A stretch of DNA of 64,000 nt. Origin: Ligula intestinalis (Eukaryota > Platyhelminthes > Cestoda > Diphyllobothriidea > Diphyllobothriidae). The stretch covers positions 7,250,803 through 7,314,802 of the forward strand of contig JAYGXS010000005.1 of the NCBI GenBank assembly GCA_036362985.1, given 5' to 3'. The number at the start of each line of letters is the position of its first letter. Positions within the stretch are counted from its first letter, which is position 1. This document shows positions 19,542 to 31,773 of the stretch, in pieces. Both the position numbers and the translations under genes were made by a program. The notes below the pieces were generated by a model. That model made no database searches, was not told where the DNA came from, and was given only the letters and a program-made list of their open reading frames with translations.

Positions 19542-19611
19542 CTTTTCTAATAGGAAAATGCGCACAGTAGTTCAGCATAGTTCTACTGTGCGCATTTTCG
19601 TATCAGAAAAG
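19542..19611. other. Strong hairpin, 17-bp perfect stem
   Basis: GAAAATGCGCACAGTAG (19554-19570) is the exact complement of CTACTGTGCGCATTTTC (19583-19599) around a 12-nt loop. The stem continues outward with 10 of 12 further pairs to give arms of about 29 bp (19542-19570, 19583-19611). It could be a pre-miRNA-like hairpin or a small palindromic transposon relic. No similar sequence was noticed elsewhere in the window. Confidence 0.8.
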
Positions 19612-20099
19612 TCTTTGAGGATTGGCTCCTGTACGCGGATTAAAGCTTATACTAATAAACATAGCGTTCCAATAAATACGCATTCATCATTTTATTTCAA
19701 GAGTGTTCACTACCGATTCTAATGAACACCAATAGGGCGTTTATAAAGGAGGGCTGAGGGGAAATTATTGTTACTTATTTGCTTTTTAGTTCAGCTGAAA
19801 TTGACCGACGGCATAATTTTGTCAGAGATCAAACATTTCGAGGTCATTCAACTTCCCAACGAATGTTCCCGCAGCAAATCCACTTAATTCACTCGAGTGA
19901 GTTCGGTTTGGATTCGCGTGCGTCCTGACTGTCTTTGTCGTCTGTGCGTCTACTTACATATTTTTAAACATGGCAAAGTGGACAACAGAAGGTCCATCCA
20001 GGTCAGAAGTCAGGTAAGACTGACAAGGTTGGACAGTGTGTACTGTGAGGAAGAGCTATTAAAGGGCCTTAGAGAAAACTGTGGCTCACAGTCCTCTTA

Positions 20100-22255
20100 G
20101 GCCAGTTTTCTCGTGTGTACCTCTGACCACGTAGATATAACTAACTCAGGACCTGTTCCTCATTTCCTGCAGCCAATTGGGAACTTGTGCGGACTGATTG
20201 GCTTCCAGTCATCGAGCAGGTAAGGGCAACCCATGCAGCCCCATAGTGGATCGCCCAGGAGCGTGGGGGAACAGGAGCACGTGAGTATGCAAAGGAGTTC
20301 AGTGTTCTACAAAAATAAGTTCTTCATTCTGGCGTCTTTTGGTTGTTCCTGTAGTGACCTTTTAGCGCTTTCCGCCTTCGTTGTCACGCCATGCATAAGG
20401 TCACGTGATTGCATATCCTGACCCCCCTCCGGGACAGCTCAGTACAGGTGCCGCAAAATACGCCAACGTTCAACCTCTTGCGGCTGCTGGCAAATGCACA
20501 TGCACATATCCGCCTACGCCAATCCGGTCTGGTGAATCAGCTCCCTGTGGCTGACTCTTAAAGGACCTTACTGCAAAGACAGCCACGCTAGCACACTTCG
20601 GACACGGCCCGCTCACGAGTGGTTTCGCACTCGATCGACAGTCGATCACAATGATTTTGCTGTCTGGGATGCAGCCGTCATCTTGGCACTACGCGCCTGC
20701 TTGCGGGTGCGCTTCCATAAAAGCAATCATTAAATCCACAATTATGTGCAGTTAACCAATTATCGCGTTTGATACGATGACATCCAGGATAGTTTGCATA
20801 CACGAAATAAAGCCTACTGAGAGTTGAAAATATGCTAGTGCAGTAGAGCAAAAACATTCTTCTCATCGGAAAGCGCAGATGGAGCTAGTGAAAACCCGAA
20901 GATGACCACATTCGACTGCGAAACCGGTAGCAGTCAGTAAGACAAAAGGTCAGACCATCGTCAGGTTCTAATCCAGGCAGCAGAAGCTTATCAAGGTCAA
21001 CTCGCTTCGCCTCATCTACCTAGAGTTCAGTGTGGCAGCTTGAAGGTAGATTTACGCAGTCTATTTGAAGTGCAGGCAAAAAAGTGTCAAACGGGATTCG
21101 CATCAATTAGTGTGATTCGTTGACCGTCGCGTGTAAGGAGGCCCACTGAGTGTTTCCACAAGATAAAGGCAAACACAATGACTTCCACGTGGATTAGTTT
21201 TAAGTCATAGTAGACTGGTGGGTTGCATCTTCTGCACTGGGCCTGGAGTCATGGCCATGTCAAGAGAGAGCGCAAGTGGCTGACCTGGTCCGAGTCACCC
21301 CTAAGCGCGCCATTATATCTGGCTCGGAGCCCAACTGTGTGGGGATGTCATAAAGGCCAAAGTAAGAAGGAACCATTGCAGCCTGACTCTCATTCTGCCA
21401 GATAGCGACTCCATACAAAAACGCACTCTGGGCTTACTGCGTGGTCCAAGTTAAACCCTCAGTTGGCAATCACCCAAGTCACGTCTTATTGTGCACCGAG
21501 ATAGTCTTAAGTGGGTCAGATTGTTTACAGCGAGGGAAGTGCGCTGAGCTGTTGACATTTTTCTCTATTCCCAGGTCGGAGCTGGTAAATGACGAGTGTA
21601 TGCACCTGTGGCAGCCTGAATTCGGCATTGCTGCGCGTATTCACCTCCTTCCATCTGCCAAACCTTTGTCTAGCCGCGCGCTGAGTCATCCTCTTACCTC
21701 TGCGAGCTCTTGTACTGTTGCGCCACCGCTGTCGACGCGTTCTCGTCCGGAGCTAATCGATTCCTCGTGAGCTCTGACGCCAACACCTGCACACTTTCCT
21801 GACTGGCTGATGACCGGACAAGGCTGCGCCAAACAGTATTACACTTACGCAGCTGTAATTGCCGACAATTATTACGATTGTGCTCGTTTCTTCAAGAATA
21901 TCTCTTGAAACACTTTTGCGTGTTACATCCTTATTATTTTGAGATAGTATTCGGTGGGAGCATCGTTATTTAGTTCGGACGTCGAAATTCGACACATCTG
22001 CTGATGCATCTACTGACCGCGTCCAAGTCCCTTAAACACAAGCCCCAGGACTTTTCACAATAAGCGGGAGAGGGCGGTTGAGTGGCTCATATCGCACACG
22101 AGTGAGCGCGCCAGAGATCGTATTAAGAAGGAGGCTTTGCTGTCTCACGCTGCCCTCCTTCGCCAAGCCCGCGCGTGATAAACTCCCCCATACTCTCTCA
22201 GTCAACCGCTGCGAAAGGCCCGCGATGTACTGCCGTTCCCACGCTCTCGGCCTAC
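20100..22255. other. Gene-free stretch
   Basis: No exon or protein family is recognisable; frames are short. At 21178-21225 a segment (GACTTCCACGTGGATTAG, TTTTAAGTCATAGTAGACTGG) is related to 41540-41590, the body of a tRNA-derived SINE. The rest is unassigned. Confidence 0.4.
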
Positions 22256-22259
22256 TCAC

Positions 22260-22505
22260 AGCTTCATACGCACGTACTCTAAATGCTAATCGAGACTTCC
22301 GCCTCATTTGATTGGTGGTAGCCGACAGAGCACTCATTCCGTAGCCAAAGCTTCCCTCACCCACGCAACGTCGCGGACACATCTGGCGCGCAAACGCAGC
22401 TGGCAGCTGAGAGCCTTGTACCATCTATTTTCTGGTAGTAAATTTCTGTCTACCAAAACCTTCCTCTTGACTTGGGGAATCTTCTGCTGTCGACACTAAA
22501 ACCTG
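22260..22505 (+). repeat. Repeat R4, copy 2
   Basis: Direct partner of 18008-18285; see that entry for shared words. This copy is shorter by about 30 bp because of internal deletions. Confidence 0.7.
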
Positions 22506-22804
22506 AGCCACTACTTTGCAGACTAGCGGATAGTCACTCCGTCCAAACAGACCACAAGGACTGTGTATAAGTTGTCAACCTCCTAAGCCATGGCCTTTAG
22601 CGCACAGAGGTAGGCTCAGGTTCAGTCTTTGTACACATGGTATCCACTGCATATGGTGGCGAATTATCGCCCTGATCTGCCCTTATATCAGCCTTGATTC
22701 AAACCACAGTTTTGATTACAGTTAAGCATTGGTGAGATAAGACGAAGGAAAAGTAGGCACATTGGTAAGGCAGACGAAGCACGGGGAACTGGACAGTACG
22801 TGTG

Positions 22805-24130
22805 GCCCTTACCTCTGCGATCTTAAGGCCCATTTTCTTGTGGATTTAGAGGGAGCCAGAAGTCACCTGAGAGGAATAGTGGATTCCACAGGTAATGGAG
22901 AATGGATAGAAGGAAATTGACATTCGAACGCGCGTGTGTCTGCACCCAAGCAGGGCCGGCAGACGAAGGGTCTGAGCGTGGCAGTCGTTGCAGTGAGGTC
23001 CCGTGTGAGTCAGCCACAAGGAGTTGATTGACCAGACCGGGATATACGGGCATCGCAGGGGTTAAGAAAGTGAAGTCCTAGTAACTGTGGTCTTCGGGCC
23101 CGATTCCTTGGGCAAAGGGAAGTCAGGGGAGGCCAGAGTGCTTAAAACAGTTTGTCCTGTACAGAAGGAAGCGGATAATAGGCAGGAGTAAGCTGACACA
23201 ACGATATTTGTGTGAATCGGCCTTGAAAGTTGATTCGCAAAACCTCGTAGGCAGGCGGAGGCATGTGTGCACGTTAGCAGCAGTCAGGGTGCCCGCGTGA
23301 TCAGCTATAAGGGTGAGCCACTACATGCGCACTGGTACATACACACTGACTAGCAACCGCAAGAGGTTGAAGGTCAGCGCAGTTTGCGGCACCCATGATT
23401 GGCTGTCCTTGAGGCGGGCCGAGAACTGCAATCAAGTGACCTCATGCGTGGCGCCGAAGGTGGAACACGCTGCAGCGTCACTACATACGCTCCAGTCGCT
23501 TAGGCAGACCTCCTTATCAATAATCTAAGAATGCAAGCTAACAAACTAACTGACAGTTTGACCGTCGCTGATGTCTACTTGCTGTGAAGTAGTTGACGAT
23601 TAGGCAAACTTATGCCTTTTCCCTCATCCACCTCGGTAAGAGCAGAGGCGGCTGTGAACACAATGGCTCACAGCACCCAAAGAGTAAGCCCACAAAGGCC
23701 GAACACATATCGCGTGGTGTTAAGGTAAATAAAACTGATCCCAACGGCTTCGATCTTCCAGGCCCGGGAAGGCCAGAATAGTATCAAGCGTATAATTTAG
23801 AGTGGAGAATAATTAGGAGGCAGTTTTGACTGTCGAAACGAACCTCCAGCCACGAGGACGGCTAGGCCCGTAGTGATGTCTGGCCGCAGTAAACACAGGG
23901 ATGTCTGTGTCCAGACGGATTGAAGCCCACCTATTGAATGAGACTAGTTTTCGAACGCTGGAATCTCATTTTACGGATTGAGGTCAAGCCCGTGTGAATT
24001 GAGGCCAGGACGGGAAGGCAAGGTGCATAGGTTTGTGCCTGGTACCAGGGGCACGACATCAGCTGCCCGATGAGTCACCGTGCTGCGGACATTCACGTGC
24101 GGCTGATCATGGGTTCCTAATAGCTCTCGC
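22805..24130 (+). repeat. Cluster of diverged R1 copies
   Basis: At least three R1-type units follow one another (about 22805-23045, 23050-23530, 23755-24130). Each has the order ATCGCAGG or a similar word, CTTCGGGCCC-like, AAGGCCAGA, purine-rich GAATAATAGGAGG and GTTTTGACTG. The hairpin at 23050 is degraded. Boundaries are approximate. Confidence 0.5.
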
Positions 24131-24735
24131 GGCCACTAAACACGAACCTGGTTCCGACAAACTGTGAGGGCGATTCAGGTCTCACATCAGCAGCAGCTCT
24201 ACTTCGGGCACTTGCTGCAAGGTTCTGCCTCTCGCGAGTACTTGCGCGCGCATCGTCTTGTGTTCCGCCAATCATGGCTGTCCGTCAAAACCGACCAATC
24301 ATATTCCGAACTGCCTCTGACGTGATCTTGCTCAAGGCGCTGTCACGACTTCCACTGACTCGCACCTACTCTCGCTGTTCTGAGTGCGCTCTCGTCCGTA
24401 GGCCTATACAGAATAAAGCATCATCAAAATCGACGTTTTTAGTTATTCTCTTCATATTGGGTCTGACCAAGTCGTAGCGGTTAGCCTCTCTCTAAAATAG
24501 CCACAACATTAACAAGGACCCGTTTGAGTCTATCTCGCAGTTCTGATAATGCACTAGATACTATGTGGCAGTGAGTGAATAAATAAAATGTGTGAGTCAA
24601 TCGGTGTTCGTCTAATTGGATGACAGTAGAGTTTGTGGGCGCCTGTGATCGGCTGTCCCGGAGGCTGTATGTGGTAGCTCGAGAAATGTCCCTACTTGAC
24701 CTCCTGCGTGGCGTGAGCGCCCGGTGGGGGAGAGG

Positions 24736-24890
24736 CATAACTAATAGCGCATTGTGCTGGGCTCTGGCCCGACGAATTTATTTTAGTTTCGAAGATGCTT
24801 ATATGCTGTAGTGATGAATCTTACTGCCTCTCTTGCGAGCATTACTGCCTGCCAGATATCCAGTGGTGTACTTAACCTGAAAAAGCTAAA
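24736..24890 (+). repeat. Repeat R5, copy 1
   Basis: Aligns with 27632-27795: AATAGCGCATTGTG, GGCTCTGGC, GAATTTA, TTGCGAG, AGATGTCCAGTG-like, CTGATAAAGCT-like. Direct repeats; non-coding. Confidence 0.6.
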
Positions 24891-25879
24891 AAGTCCATCT
24901 TTGCGGTCCATACTGGCAAGTTTAGTTCACAATCCTACTTCTCTCTTGAGACACTGCGTAAGACCCCGACGTCCTGCAAAATCATCCCAGCTTTCCGCTC
25001 ACATATTCTCTTCCTGGGGGCGGGAGTCTCCCTATGGCGTAAGCTAGCGCGACATTGATGAACCCGATCTGATCGAATACGCAACTGCTAGGCGTGACTG
25101 AGTTCAGTCATCATCTGTTTCCCCTCTCAACTTCATCTAATTTTTGCTGTGTTCGTTCATATAACTACGATATGGTGATTTCGGCTACCGACATTCTGTT
25201 TGGCAGTGAGATAGGGGGTCATAACAAACAGTATAAAAGCATCGAATTCAGACCCTGGCTCCGTTTCAGTCCAGCAGCAAAACAGGCCTTCCAGCAGTGA
25301 CAGCATATAGACTTACTTCCCAGGATCGTAAAATGTACCTCGTCGCACAAACAAACACTGACACGGGATACGGGCTCCTGGTTGACTTTCGATTCAACAC
25401 CTCAACGACTAGCTTTCTTCAGCAGCCTTATCAACCTAGCTCCTTTCTGCCACCTCTAACTGCCCAGGCTGTCGATAACCTTACCATCAGTAAGCTTCTC
25501 TCTAACTAAGTTTAACAAATTTTCCTTCGTTCGCATTTTCCCACCAAACTCCGGTTTGGGAAGAAAGCACTTGTAAGGGCCTTGCTCCGGGTACCCGCTG
25601 CAGCGCTAGTACTTGCCCCTTCGCACAAATTACTGCCTGTTTATCGGCCAGTCACGGCTGTCCGAATCAACCAATCATCTTCGAGGCTGACTCAAACATG
25701 CCTACGCTGAAAGCGCTGTGTGCATGCTCCACCCATTCTTGCAAACTCGCGATGTCCCTATGGCGCTGCCGCCGCCAAATGTATGCTCTCATCTGGCTGC
25801 CGGCTTCTATCAACCTCTCCTCCAGATCCGGATAAGAGCCGCGAAACTTCTCTTTCGACAGGTAGTGGCTAGCTTCATC

Positions 25880-26175
25880 TGAAGTGCAGTTCTACAGTCT
25901 AGCTCAAGTCAAAGTGCCATTGTGAGCGCTTGCTGCCTGGCAAACTCACAGAGGACCTCATGGGACGATGGCAGAGCAGACAGCATTTCCGACACCGTCC
26001 GCTGGTTTGTGGTTGTGTGGTCGTCTGACAGTCAATTTCCTACTGCCCCTTCTCCAATTCTTTCTGCACAGAATAAACTCTTCCCACAACTCTGGTCTGT
26101 CATGACTTCTCTTTTTCTAAGGAACCTGGCCCGAAAATCGTAGGTGCCAAGGTTTAACTTACTTAATCCTCTGCA
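25880..26175 (-). repeat. Dispersed repeat R1, inverted copy
   Basis: R1 landmarks in reverse order, including CAGTCAATTTCCTACTGCC, TTCTGCACAGAATAAACTC, TTTTCTAAGGAACCTGGCC and the hairpin side GGTTTAACTTACTTAATCC next to CTGCAATG. Confidence 0.6.
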
Positions 26176-26648
26176 ATGGGAGCGTACTGACCAATTTCCG
26201 GCCGCATTTTGCAGCGTGGCACCATTCGCGACTACCTGCAGGTGCGCACTAGTGGCGGCTGATCTTGGCTGTTCAAACTGGCCAATCATCTGGAACGTTG
26301 ACTCTCTTACACTTGGGACACCACTCTCAACGCTTCCTCTTTCAGCTGCCAACTTCTACCGAACTCTTCTCCAATGAAGCAAAGATCACGACACTAGCAG
26401 AATTTATTGCCGTCATGCAATACCGTGGCCTCTTATTCAACTGCGAACGCTCATTGCATATCAATAAGATAAATTAACTTTCCTGTTAAGCATCGACCTA
26501 GAAGGGTGAAGCTTGATAGGTTATTAGAGCAGGAGTTATTAGGCTAAGATGTGGGGCATTGTGAGAGTGTAAGGTAGTTATCACAGAAAGGCACAGTGAA
26601 ACCCTGGGAAGTGCGATTAAAGGGGAAGGGGGACAAAGGAAAGGACAG

Positions 26649-26991
26649 TGTAGCACTGGCACCAAGCCCACAAAGCGCGCGTGACTTCGCTACTCTACCT
26701 CCTTCTGGGCCACCCAATCAGAGGTGCCGTAGACTTCTATTGGCCAAGCAGTTGATCAAGCGTCCAGTGACTAACTCTTGCATGACGTTTATTCACTTAC
26801 GCCCACAGCACGCTAACAAGCAGTCGCGTGCGCGCAGGGCCCAGGGCCTGCGGCGTGCCTGGGATTCAGATCACTACTCAGTTCCTGAACACAATAAAAA
26901 ACTCCTACTGGTCTAACCCCTCTTCGTCCTGTACGGAACTGGGCGTGATAATTGTGGTGTCTTGAGCATACTCACGACCTAAACTCCTACA
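26649..26991 (+). mobile_element. Solo LTR of a gypsy-type element
   Basis: A 343-bp LTR running TGTAGCA...CTCCTACA, flanked on both sides by the tetramer ACAG (26645-26648 and 26992-26995), a clean 4-bp target-site duplication. It contains a polyadenylation word AATAAA near 26892. It aligns with 17207-17537 and, in its right half, with 16383-16565, which is followed by a tRNA-Trp-type primer-binding site. The arrangement indicates integration followed by LTR-LTR recombination. Confidence 0.85.
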
Positions 26992-27239
26992 ACAGAACTC
27001 GGTCATAAGGGGGAGGGAGTGAGGAAACGTGAGAGGGAAGGGGTTTATCGATCGTTGCCACGGCACTGCGAGGTTGATCACATGATCCAGCTGCTTACAG
27101 AGTTCTGGTTTTCTTCACCATATTGCAGTGGCCTCTGCAAAGCGTAGGAGACGCCCGGTCATCACCCCAAGTATGACCTTAAATGCAGTCGTTTGATCGA
27201 CCGTATGGGCAGTGTCCGCTAGGTGCTTCCTGACCAAAC

Positions 27240-27410
27240 TGTTTGCCTTGTTCAAATTTCTTCCGGGAAAACAATGTTTGAATCTTCTCCCACAGTTCTA
27301 AATATAAAACATCATCCTCCTCCCTCCCCCAATTGGCTTCCCACATCTCCTCCTTCTATTCGGGACTAGGTCTGAAAATCGTAGCAGTTGAGGTTTGCCT
27401 GTACCTTAAG
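27240..27410 (-). repeat. Dispersed repeat R1, fragment
   Basis: Contains TCTTCTCCCACAGTTCT, CTCCTTCTATTCGGGAC and GTCTGAAAATCGTAGCAG in R1 order on the minus strand. Diverged. Confidence 0.45.
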
Positions 27411-27631
27411 CTGCTGCAGCAGACCTCTTGCCTTGATACTTGGTACTGCTCCCCTGGCAGGCATCAGCTGTTCACTTATAATATACAACTGCGGCAACAG
27501 ACCCGGAATTATGGCTCAGCTGAGACTCTGATCAATACTTTAGCGGCCGCACCTTTAGAAATGATCCGGTAAGGTCGTTCTCGCATTTCTAGATAGGAGC
27601 TAGCTAACTCATCAGTTTGAAGCCTTCCAAC

Positions 27632-27795
27632 TTATGAATAATAGCGCATTGTGATAGGCTCTGGCATGAGGAATTTACTATAGAGAGGAAAATGCTAATA
27701 TATTGTGGTAACGAACCTTATTGTTTCACTCTCCCTAACCTCTTGCGAGTATAGTCTGACAGATGTCCAGTGCTGGAATAAGCCTGATAAAGCTG
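27632..27795 (+). repeat. Repeat R5, copy 2
   Basis: Partner of 24736-24890, about 75% alike by eye with small indels. Confidence 0.6.
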
Positions 27796-27939
27796 TGTGG
27801 GACATAGAGGCCCATTGATTTCGAACTGGGAGAGCTGGATGCTCTCATGCCGGCACTTTTCATTTATTTTCTTGAGACAAGGGGGGAATCCTACCTTTGG
27901 CGCCCAGAAATTCTTTCAATAATCTAATGTTTTCGCTAA

Positions 27940-28560
27940 AAAATAGCGCGCCATACATAAACACAGAAATTTTCTCACATTTTTTACTTATAGTTTATTG
28001 GGTGTGACAAATTTGGACATGTTTTTCTTGCTTACACATACTAGTTTAATGCGTTTCTTAATATTCTTGAAAAAAAATGTGTTGCATAGGTGGTCGTCTA
28101 CTTTAACTTAACTGAGGTCCAACTTACCGTTCTGGAGTTAGATGCGTATCGTTCGTGGCACGACGCGCCGCACACACCTTCTTTTTACATGTGCAACAAC
28201 TTTACTTTGGTTTATTGAACTTGCTTATATTGAAGTTCAATCCTTAATTCATTATTATGTTTACTTTTTTATTTAAGTTTAGATTTTTTAAGTTAAGTGA
28301 GCTTAGCTTACTTTAGTTTACGTTTTTTGAGTTAGTTATTTTTTTATTTCTTTTTACAATATTTGCATGATTGCACATTTTAATTATGGCACACTTTTCC
28401 GCTGACAAACATTATATTATTGAAATAATTATCACGCTTTTTTACTTTTAAATTTCCTTTCCTTTGTATTGCCCAGACGGTATACTCTTTACTACACGCG
28501 GTCAGAAGGATGAGGCTTTCGCGTGCTGATCTGGGACCCAAAGTAGGATTCTACCGTGAC
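27940..28560 (+). repeat. Dispersed repeat R9, uninterrupted copy
   Basis: It starts AAAAAATAGCGCGCCATA (compare 8558) and has a T-rich TTTAGTT block, ATTTGCATGATTGCACATTTTA, and GAAGGATGAGGCTTTCGCGTGCTG. It lacks the 2.5-kb Penelope insertion present in the other copy, so it serves as an empty-site reference. An internal segment at 28090-28200 is shared in inverted orientation with 3080-3180. Confidence 0.7.
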
Positions 28561-28989
28561 AAGGTTTTTTAACCTTTTCGTATTTGCGAAATTATTGAAG
28601 GTAGAATTAGAGAAATGGACTGACAGTTCACAGTAAGAAAAAATTCTGTAAATGTTCGAAATTGAACAGTTCCGACTTCCAGACCGTTTAACCCATGCAA
28701 ATGGTTCTTCCGGTAACGCAGATGATTAATAAGCTGGCCCAATGGTATGGAATTTTTCCTGTTTATTTGAATCAAGTATTCCTTCCGGCTGATGATTACG
28801 CCCCTATTTGTCTGTAGCTCGGGCTAAACGCTCTAGAGTCCTTCTAACTGTTTAAATTTATAGGTTGGGTTGATCAACTGAAAATGAATTAGGGACAACA
28901 GGTGGTTATGGGCGTTTCGGCTAATTTGAATAATTCACTTGACCCAGTCGTGGAAAGTTCCGCGGCCTCTGAACCCATACCAACAAAGG

Positions 28990-29385
28990 AAAGGCTATCG
29001 CAGGGGGTTAAGTGAGTAAAACCCCAGCAACTGCGATCGTCAAAACATGGTTCCTTAGGAGAGAAGAAGTCTTGGGGTGGCCAGATTGTTAGGAATAGTT
29101 TATTCTCTATACAGATGAACGGAGAATAGATGGAAAGAGTTTTGACTCTCGGATGACTGCACTCCGGCTGCGGAGGTGTCAGTTTCGGAGTGACAAGAGC
29201 GTCTAGAATCGCAGGAATGACGGTGCATGCTTTGTTATGGCAGCTAATCACACGGCTAATGTCTAGAATAGCGGTCATGGCGCGACTTTGAGATGAACTA
29301 ATTCTGGCGTGGACGCGCGAGCCTTGCAGGCCAAAGGCACCATGCATTGGCGCCTGATCTTGGGTTCCAAGTGACTGCTAGGGGC
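28990..29385 (+). repeat. Dispersed repeat R1, copy
   Basis: The hairpin end is well kept: ATCGCAG at 28997-29003 and CTGCGAT at 29031-29037 enclose GGGGTT paired with AACCCC. ATGGTTCCTTAGGAGAGAAG and TTTATTCTCTATACAG follow in R1 order. Confidence 0.7.
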
Positions 29386-29394
29386 CATTACAAA

Positions 29395-29431
29395 GCTTTA
29401 GTATAACCAACGCTCTAGCCAGCTGAACCAC
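29395..29431 (-). repeat. tRNA-like SINE half (A-box only)
   Basis: The minus strand reads GGGCCGCGTGGTTCAGCTGG then TAGAGCGTTGG, a good tRNA 5' half with an A-box but no B-box downstream. It sits exactly between two R1 copies, 10 bp from the next R1 hairpin. Confidence 0.5.
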
Positions 29432-29440
29432 GCGGCCCTA

Positions 29441-29880
29441 TCGCAGAGAGTTGAGAAAGTTAAAGCCTAGCACCTGCTATCTTCAAGCGCGGTTCGTTAG
29501 GATAAGTGAAGACGTGAGACGCTAGGTGGATGGAATAGATAAGGCGTGGGGCTTAGGCTGGAGAAATTTGACTGTCGGTCCACTGCACATTCGGCCACGA
29601 AGAAGAGCTGGTCCGAAGTGTCAGTGTGGGAATCGTCACAGCATCTAAAACGGTCATTGTGTGAGTCGGCCTCTAAAGGTGATTGGCCAGATGGATTTAC
29701 TAGACAGATTAGCGTAGGCGGTCAGTGCACTCGCTGGCAGCGTCGAGCCTTCGCACATGATCACTTGCGTGGGCTGAATCACTACAACCCCGCCGGGATC
29801 AGTGACTTAATAGCTCTTGGGTCAAGTTACCCGCCTAGCTTAGCGCAATGCATTCAATCCACCAATTCTGATATAGTAAG
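29441..29880 (+). repeat. Dispersed repeat R1, diverged copy
   Basis: It starts TATCGCAGAGAGTTGAG and has TTTGACTGTCGG, GTGTCAGTGTGGGAATCGTC and a GTGATTGGCC word near 29678. The hairpin is partly decayed. Confidence 0.55.
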
Positions 29881-29959
29881 CTGACTTCCTAAGCGGAAGT
29901 TCGTAAGCAATCAATGAAAGCCCTATCAGATGTCCAACAGGTGCATCGGCTCTACTAAA

Positions 29960-30213
29960 GCCTTCCACGCTCTTCTGGCGTGGGTTCTTACCCCACCGAG
30001 GTCGCACATTTGTCACAACTGGTTCGAAAGCAAGTGTTTTTCCAAATTTTATACCTCTTCGAGGTCGGGCAAACTCTGACAGAAAATGCGGATGGCCGAG
30101 AACTGATTGAAGCTTGGGCCACGGATGAGAACTCAGTCAATCGATTTATTGATCTGGCACCTGCGTACATTGCCCTGCGCAGGTATCTCCGGGCTGATGG
30201 CACTGGCGCTTGA
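29960..30213 (+). pseudogene. Penelope-like element, C-terminal endonuclease remnant
   Basis: The frame ending at 30213 includes ELIEAWATDENSVNRFIDLA then PAYIALRRYL, which matches the conserved end of the Penelope GIY-YIG module (compare ESWSFIDAINRNIDLNPAYQ at 63.7 kb). Upstream it is eroded. A run of C at 30230-30244 and hammerhead-like motifs on both strands (30353-30450) follow, as in the other elements. Confidence 0.75.
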
Positions 30214-30352
30214 TTGGTCCCTTCTCTCCTGCCTCCCCCCCCCCCTATAACGGTTATTGGCTTCTGTCCCCTATAACTGTTGCTCGTTTTTCGTTGACGC
30301 TTTTATTTCTGAGAAGAAGAAGACTCAATCGCTGGGACGATATGTTTATTCG

Positions 30353-30390
30353 CCTGACGTTTCGATATCCGGCGCGGATTGTTCATCAGA
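30353..30390 (-). ncRNA. Hammerhead-like motif, minimal type
   Basis: On the minus strand CUGAUGA (30389-30383), a helix II region with AUCCG/CGGAU, then GAAAC (30363-30359) and GUC followed by AGGC, which pairs with GUCU on the 5' side as helix I. Helix III would be only AC/GU with no loop, the minimal form reported for Penelope ribozymes that are thought to work as dimers. Confidence 0.6.
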
Positions 30391-30407
30391 GACATGAGGC
30401 ATTACAT

Positions 30408-30445
30408 TTCTGACGATGGACCCCAGTAAGATTTCGAAACCTCAA
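30408..30445 (+). ncRNA. Hammerhead-like motif, decayed
   Basis: CUGACGA at 30410-30416, a GGA/UUUC-type stem region, and GAAAC at 30436-30440, followed by CUC instead of GUC. It lies on the opposite strand to the motif at 30353-30390, so the two form an inverted pair, and it is in sense with the upstream frame. Confidence 0.45.
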
Positions 30446-30449
30446 ACTA

Positions 30450-31600
30450 ATAAAATTATGATTCCAGTGATCGATAAGCCTCCTCTTTGTTTTTCTTCTC
30501 TATCTAAACAGCAGATGGCATCAGAAACGTAATTAATCCGGATCAGACGCTAGGCGACCTGTTCAACACCATACCATGAAGCTTTTCAGAAGAAGAGTGA
30601 TCCCGCAACACATTTTATGAATTTCTGAAGACGAATAAGACCAAATGGATAAAGTCGTATATGAAGGCATTGATTTCCCGGAAGAAAAAGTTCAAAAGTA
30701 GAAATATGACACGGATCAGAAGTTGTATCGGCATGGTGTTGTACACATCGAACTTTAAATTAAGCACATTTGACAGCTAGGCAAATATTCACTGTGGGAG
30801 TCGCTCTACTAGGGTTTTTTGGTCCGTATGCTTCCTTTGCTGACAAATAGGAGTTACTTTTACAGCTTTTTTTCTGTTTTTCGGTTCTTTCCGCAACTTT
30901 TTAACTTAACTTTTCTTAGTTAAGTAAAACAATTAGAAGCGTCTTAATTAATTTTCCACTAAGCACTTATTACGCATTACCTATACAGTAATCAAACACC
31001 GACCTTTTAACTACAAATTCTATAAAACACATGGACTGGGAGACTTTTGCCCGCGATGAATCCCTACTGGCAATTAAATTTACACAGAATGGGCCAAAAG
31101 TTACGTTCCGGCTATTTGTTGCTGAAACTATTCACAAGCATTTTGTGAACAAATCCAAAAGGATAACTGCGATCAAGAATTAGATGGACAAAATGATAAA
31201 TGCAGCAGTCATTGTTAATTAACCTGCATGCTCACGGTCACCGTCCTGCACAAAACTCGTTCTCGCACATAATTGTCTCTCTAAAGACCGAGTAGACGCT
31301 TCAGGTTCCATCTAGTCCGCCTTACTTAGCAAATATCTAAAAGTAATTCTCATTCCTCTAAGCGTCTCCATAACATTTATAAGTTGTAATTAGTCACCAC
31401 ATAAATGTGCAGTGAAATCTCCTGAATTTCATATTTTCTACAAATACCGACTCCCTAAAGGTGGAAGGATATAAAAGACCTTGCGTGTTAGGGGAAAATT
31501 AATCTCTCCTGGCAATTAGTGCTGTTTGGAACCTCTAATCGGATAATTACCCGTCAGTTAGCGCTGAGCTGTGGTGGAGCCGAGGGCTGAGCACCACAGT
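30450..31600. other. Gene-free stretch
   Basis: No recognisable frame or repeat. AT-rich. Confidence 0.4.
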
Positions 31601-31773
31601 TGATCAGTGGGAGATCTTTTCACGTCCACCGTATAGCGCACAATTTTGTCTGCACTGGGTATGTCGGCTGGCTGCCGCAAAAAATTAGCTGAGAAGCGTT
31701 AAGCAGCGAGTAAACGCCTAACGACAGAACTCTGAGGCTTATAAAGGGAGACGCGACCACAGAAATTATTCCC

